Both the position numbers and the translations under genes were made by a program. The notes under the pieces were generated by a model. That model saw only the letters and a list, made by a program, of their open reading frames with translations, made no database searches and was not told the DNA's origin. Below, one piece after another: positions 25,229 through 34,169 of a stretch of 64,000 nt of DNA. Numbering within the stretch: the stretch's first letter is position 1; each line of letters begins with the position of its first letter. The stretch comes from DAOUMU01 sp034409055. Lineage in GTDB: Bacteria; Chloroflexota; Anaerolineae; 4572-78; J111. The stretch lies in the NCBI GenBank assembly GCA_034409055.1, contig DAOUMU010000266.1, positions 1 to 64,000 of the forward strand, given 5' to 3'.

Positions 25229-26395
25229 ATGGCCAAACGAATCGGCCTACTTACAGGCGGAGGCACTTCACCGGGCCTGAATTTTTGTCTAAAAACAATT
25301 ATCCATAATGCTATCGACCGGGGCTACGAGGTTGTTGGTATCCGTAAAGGGTGGGAGGGGCTTATACATTACGACCCCGAAGACCCGGTTACCCACGCCG
25401 ATAATGCCATGATTATGACCAAGCCCAGGGTCCGCGATATTGATCGGATGGCGGGTTCATTCTTACATTGCAGTCGCATCGACCCGGCCCAACTCAATGC
25501 AAAAGACGCGCCTCTCTTCTTGCGAGTCAGTGCCGACCCGGAACAGCCCCTGGATCTAACTAACCACGTCAAGCGGGCGCTCGACCATTTGCAACTTGAG
25601 GCCCTGATTGTGCTGGGATCTAACACCTCACTCAGGTTCGGCGCGCGTTTGAGCCAGGAAGGCGTGCCTGTGATTGGCATCCCCAAATCGGTCCATAATG
25701 ACATCCCGGGCACCACTTATACACTCGGCACCTCGACCGCCGTGCGCCGGGGGGTGGGCTTCGTACACGAGGTACGCGAGATTGCTGCCTCACGGGAGGA
25801 AATTGCCGTCATCTCCGTTCTGGGCCACGACACCGGGCTGACCACCATGTTCATCTCTATGTTTGCTAATGCGGACCGTACCCTTATTCCAGAAGTTTCC
25901 TTCGATCCCCAGCAGTTGGGTGAACTATTACTCGATGATAAACGCAAAATCCCCAGCAATTATGCCATTCTGGTCATGAGCGAATTCGCTCACATCAACC
26001 CAACAAAAGCACCCGAGCAGGTAGCGCTCTTATCGGCTGACGTCGTGGTGGCCGGGGAACGGGGCAGCGGGCCTATGGTGGTTCGTGTTTTGGAAGAAGT
26101 TACCGGGGAGCACCTCTTACACCAGCCCCTCTCTTACCTGACCCGTACCGGCGATGTCGATGGCTGGGATCTGCTGGCAGCCACCAATTTTGGCATCATC
26201 GCCGTAGACCTGGTAGCCAAGGGCAAGACCGGCCGGATGGTGGCTTTTCGTCTCGAGCACGGCTATATCGATGTTCCACTCGAAGACGTAACCCAACCGT
26301 ATGACGTGAATGTAGCCGAATTCTACAATGCCGAATCTTACACGGTCAAGCATAACATCTTTACGGTGGGAGCCATGAGATCGTTGGGGCTTTGA
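25229..26395 (+). CDS. Phosphofructokinase-family protein with non-canonical active site
   Basis: 388 residues with the overall PfkA layout, but nearly every catalytic motif is changed. The nucleotide loop GGDAPG is GGTSPG (residues 11-16). The Mg/phosphate motif GGDGS is GSNTS (130-134). The catalytic (P)(G/K)TIDND is PKSVHND (152-158), so the base Asp is His156. MGR..G is LGHDTG. The ND after the base, the later Glu (SEFAH) and the Arg in LTRTG remain. A Lys at the PK position is typical of pyrophosphate-dependent enzymes. It may be a sugar-phosphate kinase of changed specificity or a catalytically dead homologue. Strong ribosome site GGAGGGTGA; stands alone. Confidence 0.8.
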   Translation: MAKRIGLLTGGGTSPGLNFCLKTIIHNAIDRGYEVVGIRKGWEGLIHYDPEDPVTHADNAMIMTKPRVRDIDRMAGSFLHCSRIDPAQLNAKDAPLFLRVSADPEQPLDLTNHVKRALDHLQLEALIVLGSNTSLRFGARLSQEGVPVIGIPKSVHNDIPGTTYTLGTSTAVRRGVGFVHEVREIAASREEIAVISVLGHDTGLTTMFISMFANADRTLIPEVSFDPQQLGELLLDDKRKIPSNYAILVMSEFAHINPTKAPEQVALLSADVVVAGERGSGPMVVRVLEEVTGEHLLHQPLSYLTRTGDVDGWDLLAATNFGIIAVDLVAKGKTGRMVAFRLEHGYIDVPLEDVTQPYDVNVAEFYNAESYTVKHNIFTVGAMRSLGL

Positions 26396-26463
26396 GGTTG
26401 AATGTTTACACAGAACCGGAATTGTTAATTTAGAGAGTTTATAGTTCACAGTTGAGGTCAGGC

Positions 26464-27195
26464 ATGGCTGAACAGAATGGCAGAGAACCTATCGTCAATG
26501 TTAAGGAAGTAGTTAAAAAATTTATCGTGGGCCACAATACTGAAATCACCATTCTCAAAGGGATTTCATTCAAGGTGTATCCGGGGGAATTTGTGATGAT
26601 TGTGGGACCATCGGGGAATGGTAAATCAACGCTCCTCAATATGTGTACGGGGATTGACTATCCCAGTGGTGGCCAGGTGCTGGTTACGGGTAAAGAGATC
26701 CACAGTATGAATGCCAATCAACAGTCGTTATGGCGAGGGAAAAATGTAGGCATTGTCTTTCAATTTTTCCAGATGATGCCGACATTGACCCTATTCAACA
26801 ACGTGATGTTGCCGATGGAACTGGCCGGCAAGTACAGTGGCAAGGAGCGGAAAAAGCGAGCTGAGTATCTCTTGGAAATGGTCGGCCTCAAAGAGCAGAT
26901 GCATAAATTACCCAGCATGGTTAGCGGCGGCCAACAGCAACGGGCAGCGATTTCCCGGGCTATTGCTAACGACCCACCTCTACTCATTGCCGATGAGCCA
27001 ACCGGAAACCTTGACCAGAAATCGGCCCATCTTGTTTTTGATATCTTTAAACAGTTGGTCGACGAAGGGAAAACAATTATGATGGTTACCCACGATAAAG
27101 AACTGGCCACGCAGGTATCGCGTCAGATTGAAATCGTCAACGGTAGGATTACTAAGGATGAGTATCGGACCCGTCGGGATTGGGGCGGAAGCTAA
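26464..27195 (+). CDS. ABC transporter ATPase, LolD/MacB type (first of two)
   Basis: 243 residues. Walker A GPSGNGKST, Q-loop QFFQMMPTL, signature VSGGQQQR, Walker B LLIADEPTGNLD, and switch His in MMVTHD. I start at ATG 26464 (GAGG, 6-nt spacing) rather than TTG 26452. It heads a set with the FtsX-type permease at 27276 and a second ATPase at 29712. Such systems (MacB, LolCDE, Bce-like) move lipids, peptides or antibiotics across or out of the cytoplasmic membrane without a conventional channel. Confidence 0.92.
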   Translation: MAEQNGREPIVNVKEVVKKFIVGHNTEITILKGISFKVYPGEFVMIVGPSGNGKSTLLNMCTGIDYPSGGQVLVTGKEIHSMNANQQSLWRGKNVGIVFQFFQMMPTLTLFNNVMLPMELAGKYSGKERKKRAEYLLEMVGLKEQMHKLPSMVSGGQQQRAAISRAIANDPPLLIADEPTGNLDQKSAHLVFDIFKQLVDEGKTIMMVTHDKELATQVSRQIEIVNGRITKDEYRTRRDWGGS

Positions 27196-27275
27196 AGCAA
27201 TTAACAATTAGCAATTAGAAATGAATAATTTACTAACACTACTAATTGGTAATTGGTATTGGAGGCATTGATTTT

Positions 27276-29675
27276 ATGCTAAAAGGTGTACTCCGAAAGA
27301 AAATTTTGAGCGATTTATTCGATAATATGTCTCGGACCATTCAGGTGGTCATCATTATCTCGATTGGGTCAATTGCAGTTGGCGCTATTATGGGCTCTCT
27401 CCAATTTATCCAGCAAGATATTACCACCAACTGGCTGGAGAACAAGCCGGCCTCCATTGGTCTAAGTCTTGGAAATAAAGGTATCGATCAAGATATGATC
27501 GATAGCATCAGGAAATTTAAGGAGGTTGATCAAGCCGAAGGGCAGTTCAGCGAGGGCATTAAGTGGCGGCGCAGCCCGGATGAACCCTGGCAACCGGCCA
27601 TATTGCGCGCTCGGGAAGACTATAAGGATATGAAGCTTTTCACCCTCAGATTAGAAGAGGGGGACTGGCCCCAAAATAAGATCATGACGATCAATCGGGG
27701 CTATGGTCTCAAGACCGGAGATCGCGTTTATCTTTTTATCAATGACAAAGAACGGCTGGTAGAAATCGGGGGAGTGACCCGGTATCAAAACGCGCCTCCG
27801 CCCAATTTTGGCGGCGATCCGACCTTTTTTACGACCAAAGAACATTTTACCGAACTGACCGGCATTAGAAATTATACCTATGTCACCGCCTCGACACCGG
27901 GAAAATACACCGAAGAAAGGGCCAAAGCAGCGGCCACACGAATCGAAGATCAGATAGAGGGTGAAGATGTTGAGGTCTATCCCGGTACCAATGAGGGTAC
28001 TAAAATTATTGATCCGGGCAAACATCCGGCCCAAGATCCGATTGATGGTGTCTTTTTTATTTTGCAGGTGATGGCCTTTGCCGCCCTGATCCTGGGCTTG
28101 TTTCTGGTATACAATACCATCACCGCTATCATCAGCCAACAGGTACCCCAAATCGGGGTACTCAAGGCGATTGGGGCTACCCGCGGTCAGATACTGCTTC
28201 TTTACTACACCACCGTCTTGATTTATGGTCTGCTGGCTATAGTGGTTTCTGTTCCGCTAGGAGCGCTAGCAGCCCATAGCCTGCGAACCTGGTTAGTTGA
28301 TTTCATGACGATGGACCCTGGCCCATTTGGTATCTCGTCCCGAACTGCACTGACCCAGGTGCTTATCTGCATTCTTTCCCCCCTGATTATTTCAACCCTG
28401 CCCATCTTGCGGGGGGCAGGCATTACCGTCCGGGAGGCCATTAGCAGTTACGGTCTCACCGGTGGCGGGGGCTTGATTGACCGTTTGATGGCTAAACTAA
28501 CTTTCGTCTCCCGAATGACCTCCATGGCCGTCAGTAATACCTTCCGCAACAAGACGCGGGTATTTATGACCCAAATCACCCTGGTTGGGGCCGGCATTTT
28601 ATTCATGGCGGTGATGAGTGCCCAAACTTCGATCAGATTTACCTTTGGCCCGGTCTTGTTCGACACCCTAAGAACCAATATCATTCTCGGCTTTGAGGAC
28701 GAAGAACGGTTCACAAGCGTTGAACGTCTGGTGCGACGCACTGAACCGAGGGCTTCTGAGATCGAAATGTGGGCCCCGGTCAGGGGGGAGATGCGTCTGG
28801 CAAACCAACCCGAGTCTTTTGACGACCGGAACGTGACAATCACCGGGATGCCCATTCCGTCCGAGATTTACGGCCCCCAAATGCGGACCGGACGCTGGCT
28901 GCAAACCGGTGATACTTACGCCCTGGTGATGCACCAAAAGGAGGCGACAGAAGTCGGGGTAAAGGTTGGTGACTGGGTGACCCTGGACATTCCGACCAAA
29001 GGAGAGACGGACTGGCTAGTCGTCGGGCTGGTGAATGATCCCATTAATGACCGTCGAATCATTGCCCCGCGCCAGACACTACTCATCGCCGACCGGCAGG
29101 TGGGTCGAGGCAATGATCTATTTGTAAGAACAAAAGACATCACGCCCGATGAGGATGTGATGGTGGCCGCCAATCTACGCCGCCGTTTCAACGAGCGAGG
29201 CTATGACCTGCAAGCCAATAAAACCGACACACTTCTGCTGTTGTCCGAAGACGTTATCCAGCAGTTCAACATTATTGTCTATCTGCTGCTGATAATGGCC
29301 ATCCTGATTGCCATTATCGGTGGTATCGCCCTGAGCGGTGTTTTATCCATCAACGTTATGGAGCGGCGGGTCGAAATTGGTATTCTGCGCTCTATCGGCG
29401 CTTCCAATACCGCCATTGGTACCCTGTTCATCACCGAAGGAGTTATTCTGGGCTGGCTGAGTTGGCTGATCGCCGTGCCGATCAGTATTCCCTTTGGTAT
29501 GGCTTTGAATACAGCCGTTGGCCTGTCTGTGAACGCCAAATTGGTTTTTGACTATTCCGTGACCAGCATCTGGATCTGGTTGATCATTATTACCGGGCTA
29601 GGTATTGCCGCCAGTTGGTTTCCGGCCAGGGGAGCGATCAGCGTTAGTGTGCGGGAAAGTTTGTCGTACGAATAA
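27276..29675 (+). CDS. ABC transporter permease with two FtsX domains
   Basis: 799 residues from ATG 27276, 10 nt after GGAGG (an upstream TTG 27246 is less likely). Layout: one N-terminal helix, a large extracellular MacB-like domain (about 50-250), an FtsX core of helices (about 260-400), a second extracellular domain (about 440-650), and a final FtsX core (about 660-799) containing VLSINVMERRVEIGILRSIGAS, the region that contacts the ATPases. One chain thus supplies both halves of the transporter, matching two ATPase genes on either side. Substrate unknown; no outer-membrane partner nearby. Confidence 0.9.
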   Translation: MLKGVLRKKILSDLFDNMSRTIQVVIIISIGSIAVGAIMGSLQFIQQDITTNWLENKPASIGLSLGNKGIDQDMIDSIRKFKEVDQAEGQFSEGIKWRRSPDEPWQPAILRAREDYKDMKLFTLRLEEGDWPQNKIMTINRGYGLKTGDRVYLFINDKERLVEIGGVTRYQNAPPPNFGGDPTFFTTKEHFTELTGIRNYTYVTASTPGKYTEERAKAAATRIEDQIEGEDVEVYPGTNEGTKIIDPGKHPAQDPIDGVFFILQVMAFAALILGLFLVYNTITAIISQQVPQIGVLKAIGATRGQILLLYYTTVLIYGLLAIVVSVPLGALAAHSLRTWLVDFMTMDPGPFGISSRTALTQVLICILSPLIISTLPILRGAGITVREAISSYGLTGGGGLIDRLMAKLTFVSRMTSMAVSNTFRNKTRVFMTQITLVGAGILFMAVMSAQTSIRFTFGPVLFDTLRTNIILGFEDEERFTSVERLVRRTEPRASEIEMWAPVRGEMRLANQPESFDDRNVTITGMPIPSEIYGPQMRTGRWLQTGDTYALVMHQKEATEVGVKVGDWVTLDIPTKGETDWLVVGLVNDPINDRRIIAPRQTLLIADRQVGRGNDLFVRTKDITPDEDVMVAANLRRRFNERGYDLQANKTDTLLLLSEDVIQQFNIIVYLLLIMAILIAIIGGIALSGVLSINVMERRVEIGILRSIGASNTAIGTLFITEGVILGWLSWLIAVPISIPFGMALNTAVGLSVNAKLVFDYSVTSIWIWLIIITGLGIAASWFPARGAISVSVRESLSYE

Positions 29676-29711
29676 ATAAAAGCTCACAATTCTCACGTAG
29701 GAGAAGTCATA

Positions 29712-30440
29712 ATGGTTAAAAACAATGGAAACGATCCGCTTATCGCAATCAAAGATGTCAAAAAGAGTTTTCCGGTCGGTGATGGTGAGGTGACCATTCT
29801 CAAGGGTATCTCTTTTGACATCCAGACCGGAGAATTTGTCTCCATCGTGGGGCCTTCCGGCAACGGGAAATCAACTTTGCTGAATATGATTACCGGGATC
29901 GACCGGCCTACCAGTGGCGAGGTGATGGTTGTCGGAAAAAACCTCAATAAACTGAGCGAAAATCGAATGGCCCTGTGGCGTCGCCATAACGTGGGGATTA
30001 TCTTCCAATTCTTTCAGATGCTGCCTGCCCTGACCCTACTTGAAAACGTTATCCTGCCCATGGATTTGGCTCACAAGTATACCCCCAAGGAACGTCGAGA
30101 ACGAGCTATGTACCTGTTAGACAGAGTCGGCTTGGCCGATCAAGCCGACAAGGCTCCCAATGCAGTCAGCGGCGGCCAACAGCAACGGGCCGGGATTGCC
30201 CGGGCCGTGGCTGTGGACCCCCCCTTGATTGTCGGCGATGAACCGACGGGTAGACTTGACCCGAAAGGGGCCGAGGTCTGTTTTGAACTCTTTGAAGAGT
30301 GGGTGGCGGAGGGCAAAACAATGTTAATGGTCACGCACGATAAGGCCCTGGCCGCGCGAGTGGCCCGTAAAATTGAAATTATCGATGGCTATGTCACCCG
30401 TGATGAGTACATCGGTTGGGGCGATTGGGCCGGAAGCTAA
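29712..30440 (+). CDS. ABC transporter ATPase, LolD/MacB type (second)
   Basis: 242 residues, closely related to the ATPase at 26464. All motifs are intact: GPSGNGKST, QFFQMLPAL, VSGGQQQR, LIVGDEPTGRLD and MLMVTHD. The C-termini also match (DEY...DWxGS). It probably pairs with its paralogue as a heterodimer under the two-domain permease. GGAGA lies upstream of ATG 29712. Confidence 0.92.
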   Translation: MVKNNGNDPLIAIKDVKKSFPVGDGEVTILKGISFDIQTGEFVSIVGPSGNGKSTLLNMITGIDRPTSGEVMVVGKNLNKLSENRMALWRRHNVGIIFQFFQMLPALTLLENVILPMDLAHKYTPKERRERAMYLLDRVGLADQADKAPNAVSGGQQQRAGIARAVAVDPPLIVGDEPTGRLDPKGAEVCFELFEEWVAEGKTMLMVTHDKALAARVARKIEIIDGYVTRDEYIGWGDWAGS

Positions 30441-30453
30441 GGGATTTGTACTG

Positions 30454-31125
30454 ATGAGAGTTGCCAAACAAACACCAACGTTATTAGTGATCAAGGCCGG
30501 GGCCAAAACTAAGCTGCTGGCTTTTGGCTTAATTGTCCTGGTAGCCGGGCTCCTGGCTGTTACCCTGGTTCGGATCAGACCGATTACCCCGGAAGAGGCA
30601 AGTTTACCCGATTTACTGGAAAGCCAACAACAGGTCCCATCGGCCGAATCAGGCATTCAGACTTCTTCTCCGGCTGGCTATGGCGGCCTGAGTTTTGTCC
30701 ATTATGTCGGCCAGTTGCTGTTTACCGAGCAGCGTCCGGTTGTTCCACTCGGAGTTCTGGGGATTATTGTTGGGCTTCTCATCGTAGTTGGCCCCCATTA
30801 CAATCAGTCGCTTATCCTGGATAAAACCAGGCAGCAGGTGATCTTAAAAGAGCCAAGATCTTTCTTTCGCTCCAAAATTGAAACGTACTCATTTGAAGAC
30901 ATTGCCGAGGTCAGAGTGGTACGAGATCGCTCAGCCACTGGCAAAACGGATCGAAACTACCGGGTCGATCTGGTCATTAATCACAGCGAGGGGATACCGC
31001 TTACCCCGAATTACATCCATTATGTAGAAGTTTTTCCGCTCAGCCAAGCTTACAAGTATGGCCAAAAAGAGGCCCAAACAATCGTGGATCGTATTCAAAC
31101 TTTTTTGAAAGAGACTAAAGTATAA
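30454..31125 (+). CDS. Small membrane protein of unknown function
   Basis: 223 residues from ATG 30454, 13 bases after the ATPase stop. An earlier frame start at 30373 would overlap that gene. Two hydrophobic segments are seen (about 20-40 and 97-115). The cytoplasmic C-terminal half (about 120-223) alternates strands and ends in a helix, suggesting a PH-like domain. No family assigned. Its position in line with the ABC genes and only 2 bases from the next gene suggests co-transcription. Confidence 0.7.
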   Translation: MRVAKQTPTLLVIKAGAKTKLLAFGLIVLVAGLLAVTLVRIRPITPEEASLPDLLESQQQVPSAESGIQTSSPAGYGGLSFVHYVGQLLFTEQRPVVPLGVLGIIVGLLIVVGPHYNQSLILDKTRQQVILKEPRSFFRSKIETYSFEDIAEVRVVRDRSATGKTDRNYRVDLVINHSEGIPLTPNYIHYVEVFPLSQAYKYGQKEAQTIVDRIQTFLKETKV

Positions 31126-31127
31126 TC

Positions 31128-32867
31128 ATGGCAGAACCGAGTAGCTTGAACATAGCCCAGGCCTCGATAGACTTTCGCCGGGCTCGCCAGCAGGCAGCTA
31201 TGCAGGAAATTATGGCCCGCCTGACCGGCCAACCGATCGATCTTCTTTCTTTTGAAGAGGTACGCCAGAAATTTAAGCTCAGGGGTGGCTCATCGCGAGG
31301 ATTACGGGAGATTCCCCTGGAGGCCATCGTGGGCAGTGTGGGCCGTTACACCGACTTCACCCGGAGTTTTTTACCTCGCCAGGATAGCGACGAACATCGC
31401 TGGGCCGGGGTTAAGGCAGCCACGCTTAGCTTAAGCGGTTTGCCCCCTATTGAAGTCTACCAGATTGGCCAGGTCTATTTTGTACTGGATGGCAATCACC
31501 GCGTCTCGGTCGCCCGGGAGCTTGGCGCTACCCACATTGAGGCGTATGTCACCGAGTTTAAAACAAAAGTGCCGCTTGAACCGGATGACCAGCCGGATGA
31601 CCTGATTATTAAGGCTGAGTATGCCGACTTTTTGGAACGGACCAATCTGGATAAGCTCCGGCCCGAAGCAGATTTACAAACGACCGTTCCCGGACGATAT
31701 TGGGAACTGGAAACACAAATTGAAGCCCACCGCTACCTGCTGGGCCAGGAACAGGGCCGGGAAATCTCTCATGAGGAGGCAGTTTGCTCCTGGTACGACA
31801 ATGTTTATTTACCGGTCGTACAAATTATTCGGGAACGAGGCATCTTGCGGGATTTTCCTGAGCGGACGGTAACCGATCTCTATCTGTGGATATTGAGACA
31901 CCGGGTTGAGTTGGAGAAAAAGTTAGGCTGGTCGATTGATCCTGAGACAGCCGCGGCCGACCTGGCCGCCAAATGCAGTGAAACGCCAGAACGGATTATG
32001 ACCCGGGCCGAGGAGAAATTGCGAGATGCGCTTATCCCCGATTCCTTAGAGACCGGGCCGGCCCCCGGTCAGTGGCGGCGAGAACGGTCGCTTACTGGCC
32101 CCGATGAGCGTCTATTCAATCATATTCTGGTTCCGGTCAGCGGTGAAAAGAGCGGCTGGGATGCCCTGGAGCAAGCCTTCGTCGTGGCCCGGCGAGAGGG
32201 GGGACGGTTACACGGCTTGCACGTGATTCGTGAAGAAGCCCAAAACAAGAGTGGCTCAGTCCAGGCCATAGAGGCTGAATTTAACCGGCGTTGCCGGGAG
32301 GCTGACATTCCGGGCAAGTTATCCATCGAAGTGGGCAAGGTGGCCCGCAAGGTATGTGAACGAGCCCAGTGGGCCCATCTGGTCATTATGCACCTGGCCC
32401 ATCCGCCTGGCTCTCGCCCGCTGAACAAGCTCAGCTCAGGCTTCCACACCGCGCTTCATCGCTGTCCCAGGCCGGTGTTAGCCGTCCCCGGACCTGCTTC
32501 CCCCCTGAAGCGACCTCTTGTGGCTTACGATGGTAGCCCTAAGGCCAATGAAGGCCTCTTCATCGCCACGTATCTGGCTGGCCAATGGCAGATCCCCTTG
32601 GTGGTAATGACCGTCATCGAAAAAGACCGTGATAAAGAAACGCTGGTCCAGGCTCAAGCCTATCTGGAAACACGGGGGATAACGGCCACCTTTGTGGCCA
32701 CGCGGGGAGAAGTGGCCGAAGTTATTTTGAACACAGCCGCCGAGTACCAGTGCGACTTGATCATTATGGGCGGCTATGGATTTCAGCCAGCTCTGGAGAT
32801 CATCCTCGGCAGTGCAGTAGACCAGGTTTTACGGGAGTCTCAACAACCAACGCTGATTTGCCGGTAA
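31128..32867 (+). CDS. ParB-like domain fused to two universal stress protein domains
   Basis: 579 residues. The N-terminal part (about 60-145) looks like the ParB/sulfiredoxin-type domain: IPLEAIVGS, then SGLPPIEVYQIG..YFVLDGNHRVSVARELG. The middle (about 150-325) is helical and unassigned. Two UspA domains follow: about 328-450 (HILVPVSGEKSG...) and 455-579 (RPLVAYDGSPKANEG..., with IIMGGYG...ILGSAVDQVLRES at the end, the usual G-x2-G-x9-G(S/T) ATP-binding pattern). Cytoplasmic, probably a nucleotide-binding stress or DNA-related regulator (inference). Followed by an intrinsic terminator. Confidence 0.82.
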   Translation: MAEPSSLNIAQASIDFRRARQQAAMQEIMARLTGQPIDLLSFEEVRQKFKLRGGSSRGLREIPLEAIVGSVGRYTDFTRSFLPRQDSDEHRWAGVKAATLSLSGLPPIEVYQIGQVYFVLDGNHRVSVARELGATHIEAYVTEFKTKVPLEPDDQPDDLIIKAEYADFLERTNLDKLRPEADLQTTVPGRYWELETQIEAHRYLLGQEQGREISHEEAVCSWYDNVYLPVVQIIRERGILRDFPERTVTDLYLWILRHRVELEKKLGWSIDPETAAADLAAKCSETPERIMTRAEEKLRDALIPDSLETGPAPGQWRRERSLTGPDERLFNHILVPVSGEKSGWDALEQAFVVARREGGRLHGLHVIREEAQNKSGSVQAIEAEFNRRCREADIPGKLSIEVGKVARKVCERAQWAHLVIMHLAHPPGSRPLNKLSSGFHTALHRCPRPVLAVPGPASPLKRPLVAYDGSPKANEGLFIATYLAGQWQIPLVVMTVIEKDRDKETLVQAQAYLETRGITATFVATRGEVAEVILNTAAEYQCDLIIMGGYGFQPALEIILGSAVDQVLRESQQPTLICR

Positions 32868-32905
32868 GATGAATTTTTGTTAGTTGCTAATAGGATACCT
32901 TTTTC

Positions 32906-32947
32906 GATTGACTGATGGGTTAAGATGTCTATCAGTCAATCTTTTTT
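32906..32947 (+). terminator. Intrinsic terminator after ABC/Usp unit
   Basis: An 11-bp perfect stem GATTGACTGAT / ATCAGTCAATC, 14-nt loop, then TTTTTT. It closes the unit 26464-32867. Confidence 0.9.
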
Positions 32948-32993
32948 GTTAACCAAATTTCCATGAGCAAAGAAAGAGAGGGATGATTAATCT

Positions 32994-33959
32994 ATGGCAA
33001 TCCTTCAACAATTTATTCCAATGTCTATGATATTTAAATTGAGCACCATCGTGATTACTTTTGTCATCGCCTGGATTTTCCATCGCTTATCCTGGCGCAT
33101 CGCCAGCCTCATCTTGCTGCTCCATAACTTTACTTTTCCCGCCAGTTTTCTCAAGACTGCGGCAACTTCAGCCAAAAAGGACGGACATCGAGAGCGGAAG
33201 GGACTTATCTCTGGACTTGATCATGTGGTCAAGGCTGAAGCCGTGTCGAAGCAGTGGTCAAAATTGAATAAATGGCTCCCCGATGAATTCAAGACGACTC
33301 ATCAGATGCGACAGAAACGTCGGGAAACGTTGCAAGAACTCCTGGCCAACGCTGTCAGCTTGCTGGCCTTCATCATTGCCATTTTGGTCAGCCTGAGCCA
33401 GTTTGCCCATCAAGATACTGTGATTTGGGTAGCGGGCCTATTCGGTTCTGCCCTGGCCTTTGCCGGTCGCACCTTCATCGGTGACTTTCTGGCCGGCATC
33501 GCCATTATCTTTCAAGACAAGTTCGACGTTGGAGAAGCGATCCTGATTAAGGCCCAACTGGAAACAATCGAAGGTGTTGTCGAGCATGTCAGTCTGAACG
33601 CCACCTGGGTGCGAGCACGCACCGGCGAACTTTACGTTATCTCCAACGGCGAGATGCGCTTCATCTGTAACTTCAGCCGGGGTCTGCATTCGTCGGCCAA
33701 TATTACTATCAAGATAGCGGCGACCGATCTGGATCGAGCCTTACCCTTGCTGAAGAATTTGGGACAAGAAGTGGTCAATTTACTACCAGGTTTGCGGGAG
33801 TCGTGGCAAGTGGTCAGCGAGACCGGCACGATGGGACAAAACGTGGAGTTAACCCTGATCACCAAGGCAGAGTTTGGTCAAGCGGCCAATCTGCGCCCCC
33901 AACTGCTGACGCTCATCCAAGAACGCTTGAACCTGGCCAATATTCTCCTGACGGATTGA
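32994..33959 (+). CDS. MscS-family small-conductance mechanosensitive channel
   Basis: 321 residues. Hydrophobic helices lie at about 8-45 and 113-170. The pore-helix segment LFGSALAFAGRTFIGDFLAGIAIIFQDKFDVGEAI matches the Ala/Gly-rich TM3 and the following beta domain of MscS, and a C-terminal cytoplasmic domain completes the fold. Such channels release solutes during hypo-osmotic shock. Start ATG 32994; it sits behind the terminator of the upstream unit, so it has its own promoter. Confidence 0.85.
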   Translation: MAILQQFIPMSMIFKLSTIVITFVIAWIFHRLSWRIASLILLLHNFTFPASFLKTAATSAKKDGHRERKGLISGLDHVVKAEAVSKQWSKLNKWLPDEFKTTHQMRQKRRETLQELLANAVSLLAFIIAILVSLSQFAHQDTVIWVAGLFGSALAFAGRTFIGDFLAGIAIIFQDKFDVGEAILIKAQLETIEGVVEHVSLNATWVRARTGELYVISNGEMRFICNFSRGLHSSANITIKIAATDLDRALPLLKNLGQEVVNLLPGLRESWQVVSETGTMGQNVELTLITKAEFGQAANLRPQLLTLIQERLNLANILLTD

Positions 33960-34169
33960 TAAGAACAAGCTAAAAGTTTACTGGTAAGCCAAACTCTCCC
34001 GGACACTAATTCTGGTTGCACTGCGGGCAGGTAGCCAACTGGCAGCGATAGATAAGACGGTGACGATGCCCAGATGGTAATGCTTTGTTGATCTATGTTT
34101 ATCCAATAATGGGCGGATTGTCACACGTCAAAAGGTGTATTTTGAGACAACAGAAAGATGGATTTTGCC

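Noticed and set aside
30373..30453. Upstream start for the membrane protein at 30454
   Set aside because: It would overlap the ATPase gene by 68 bases and the added residues look unstructured; ATG 30454 follows the ATPase stop directly.
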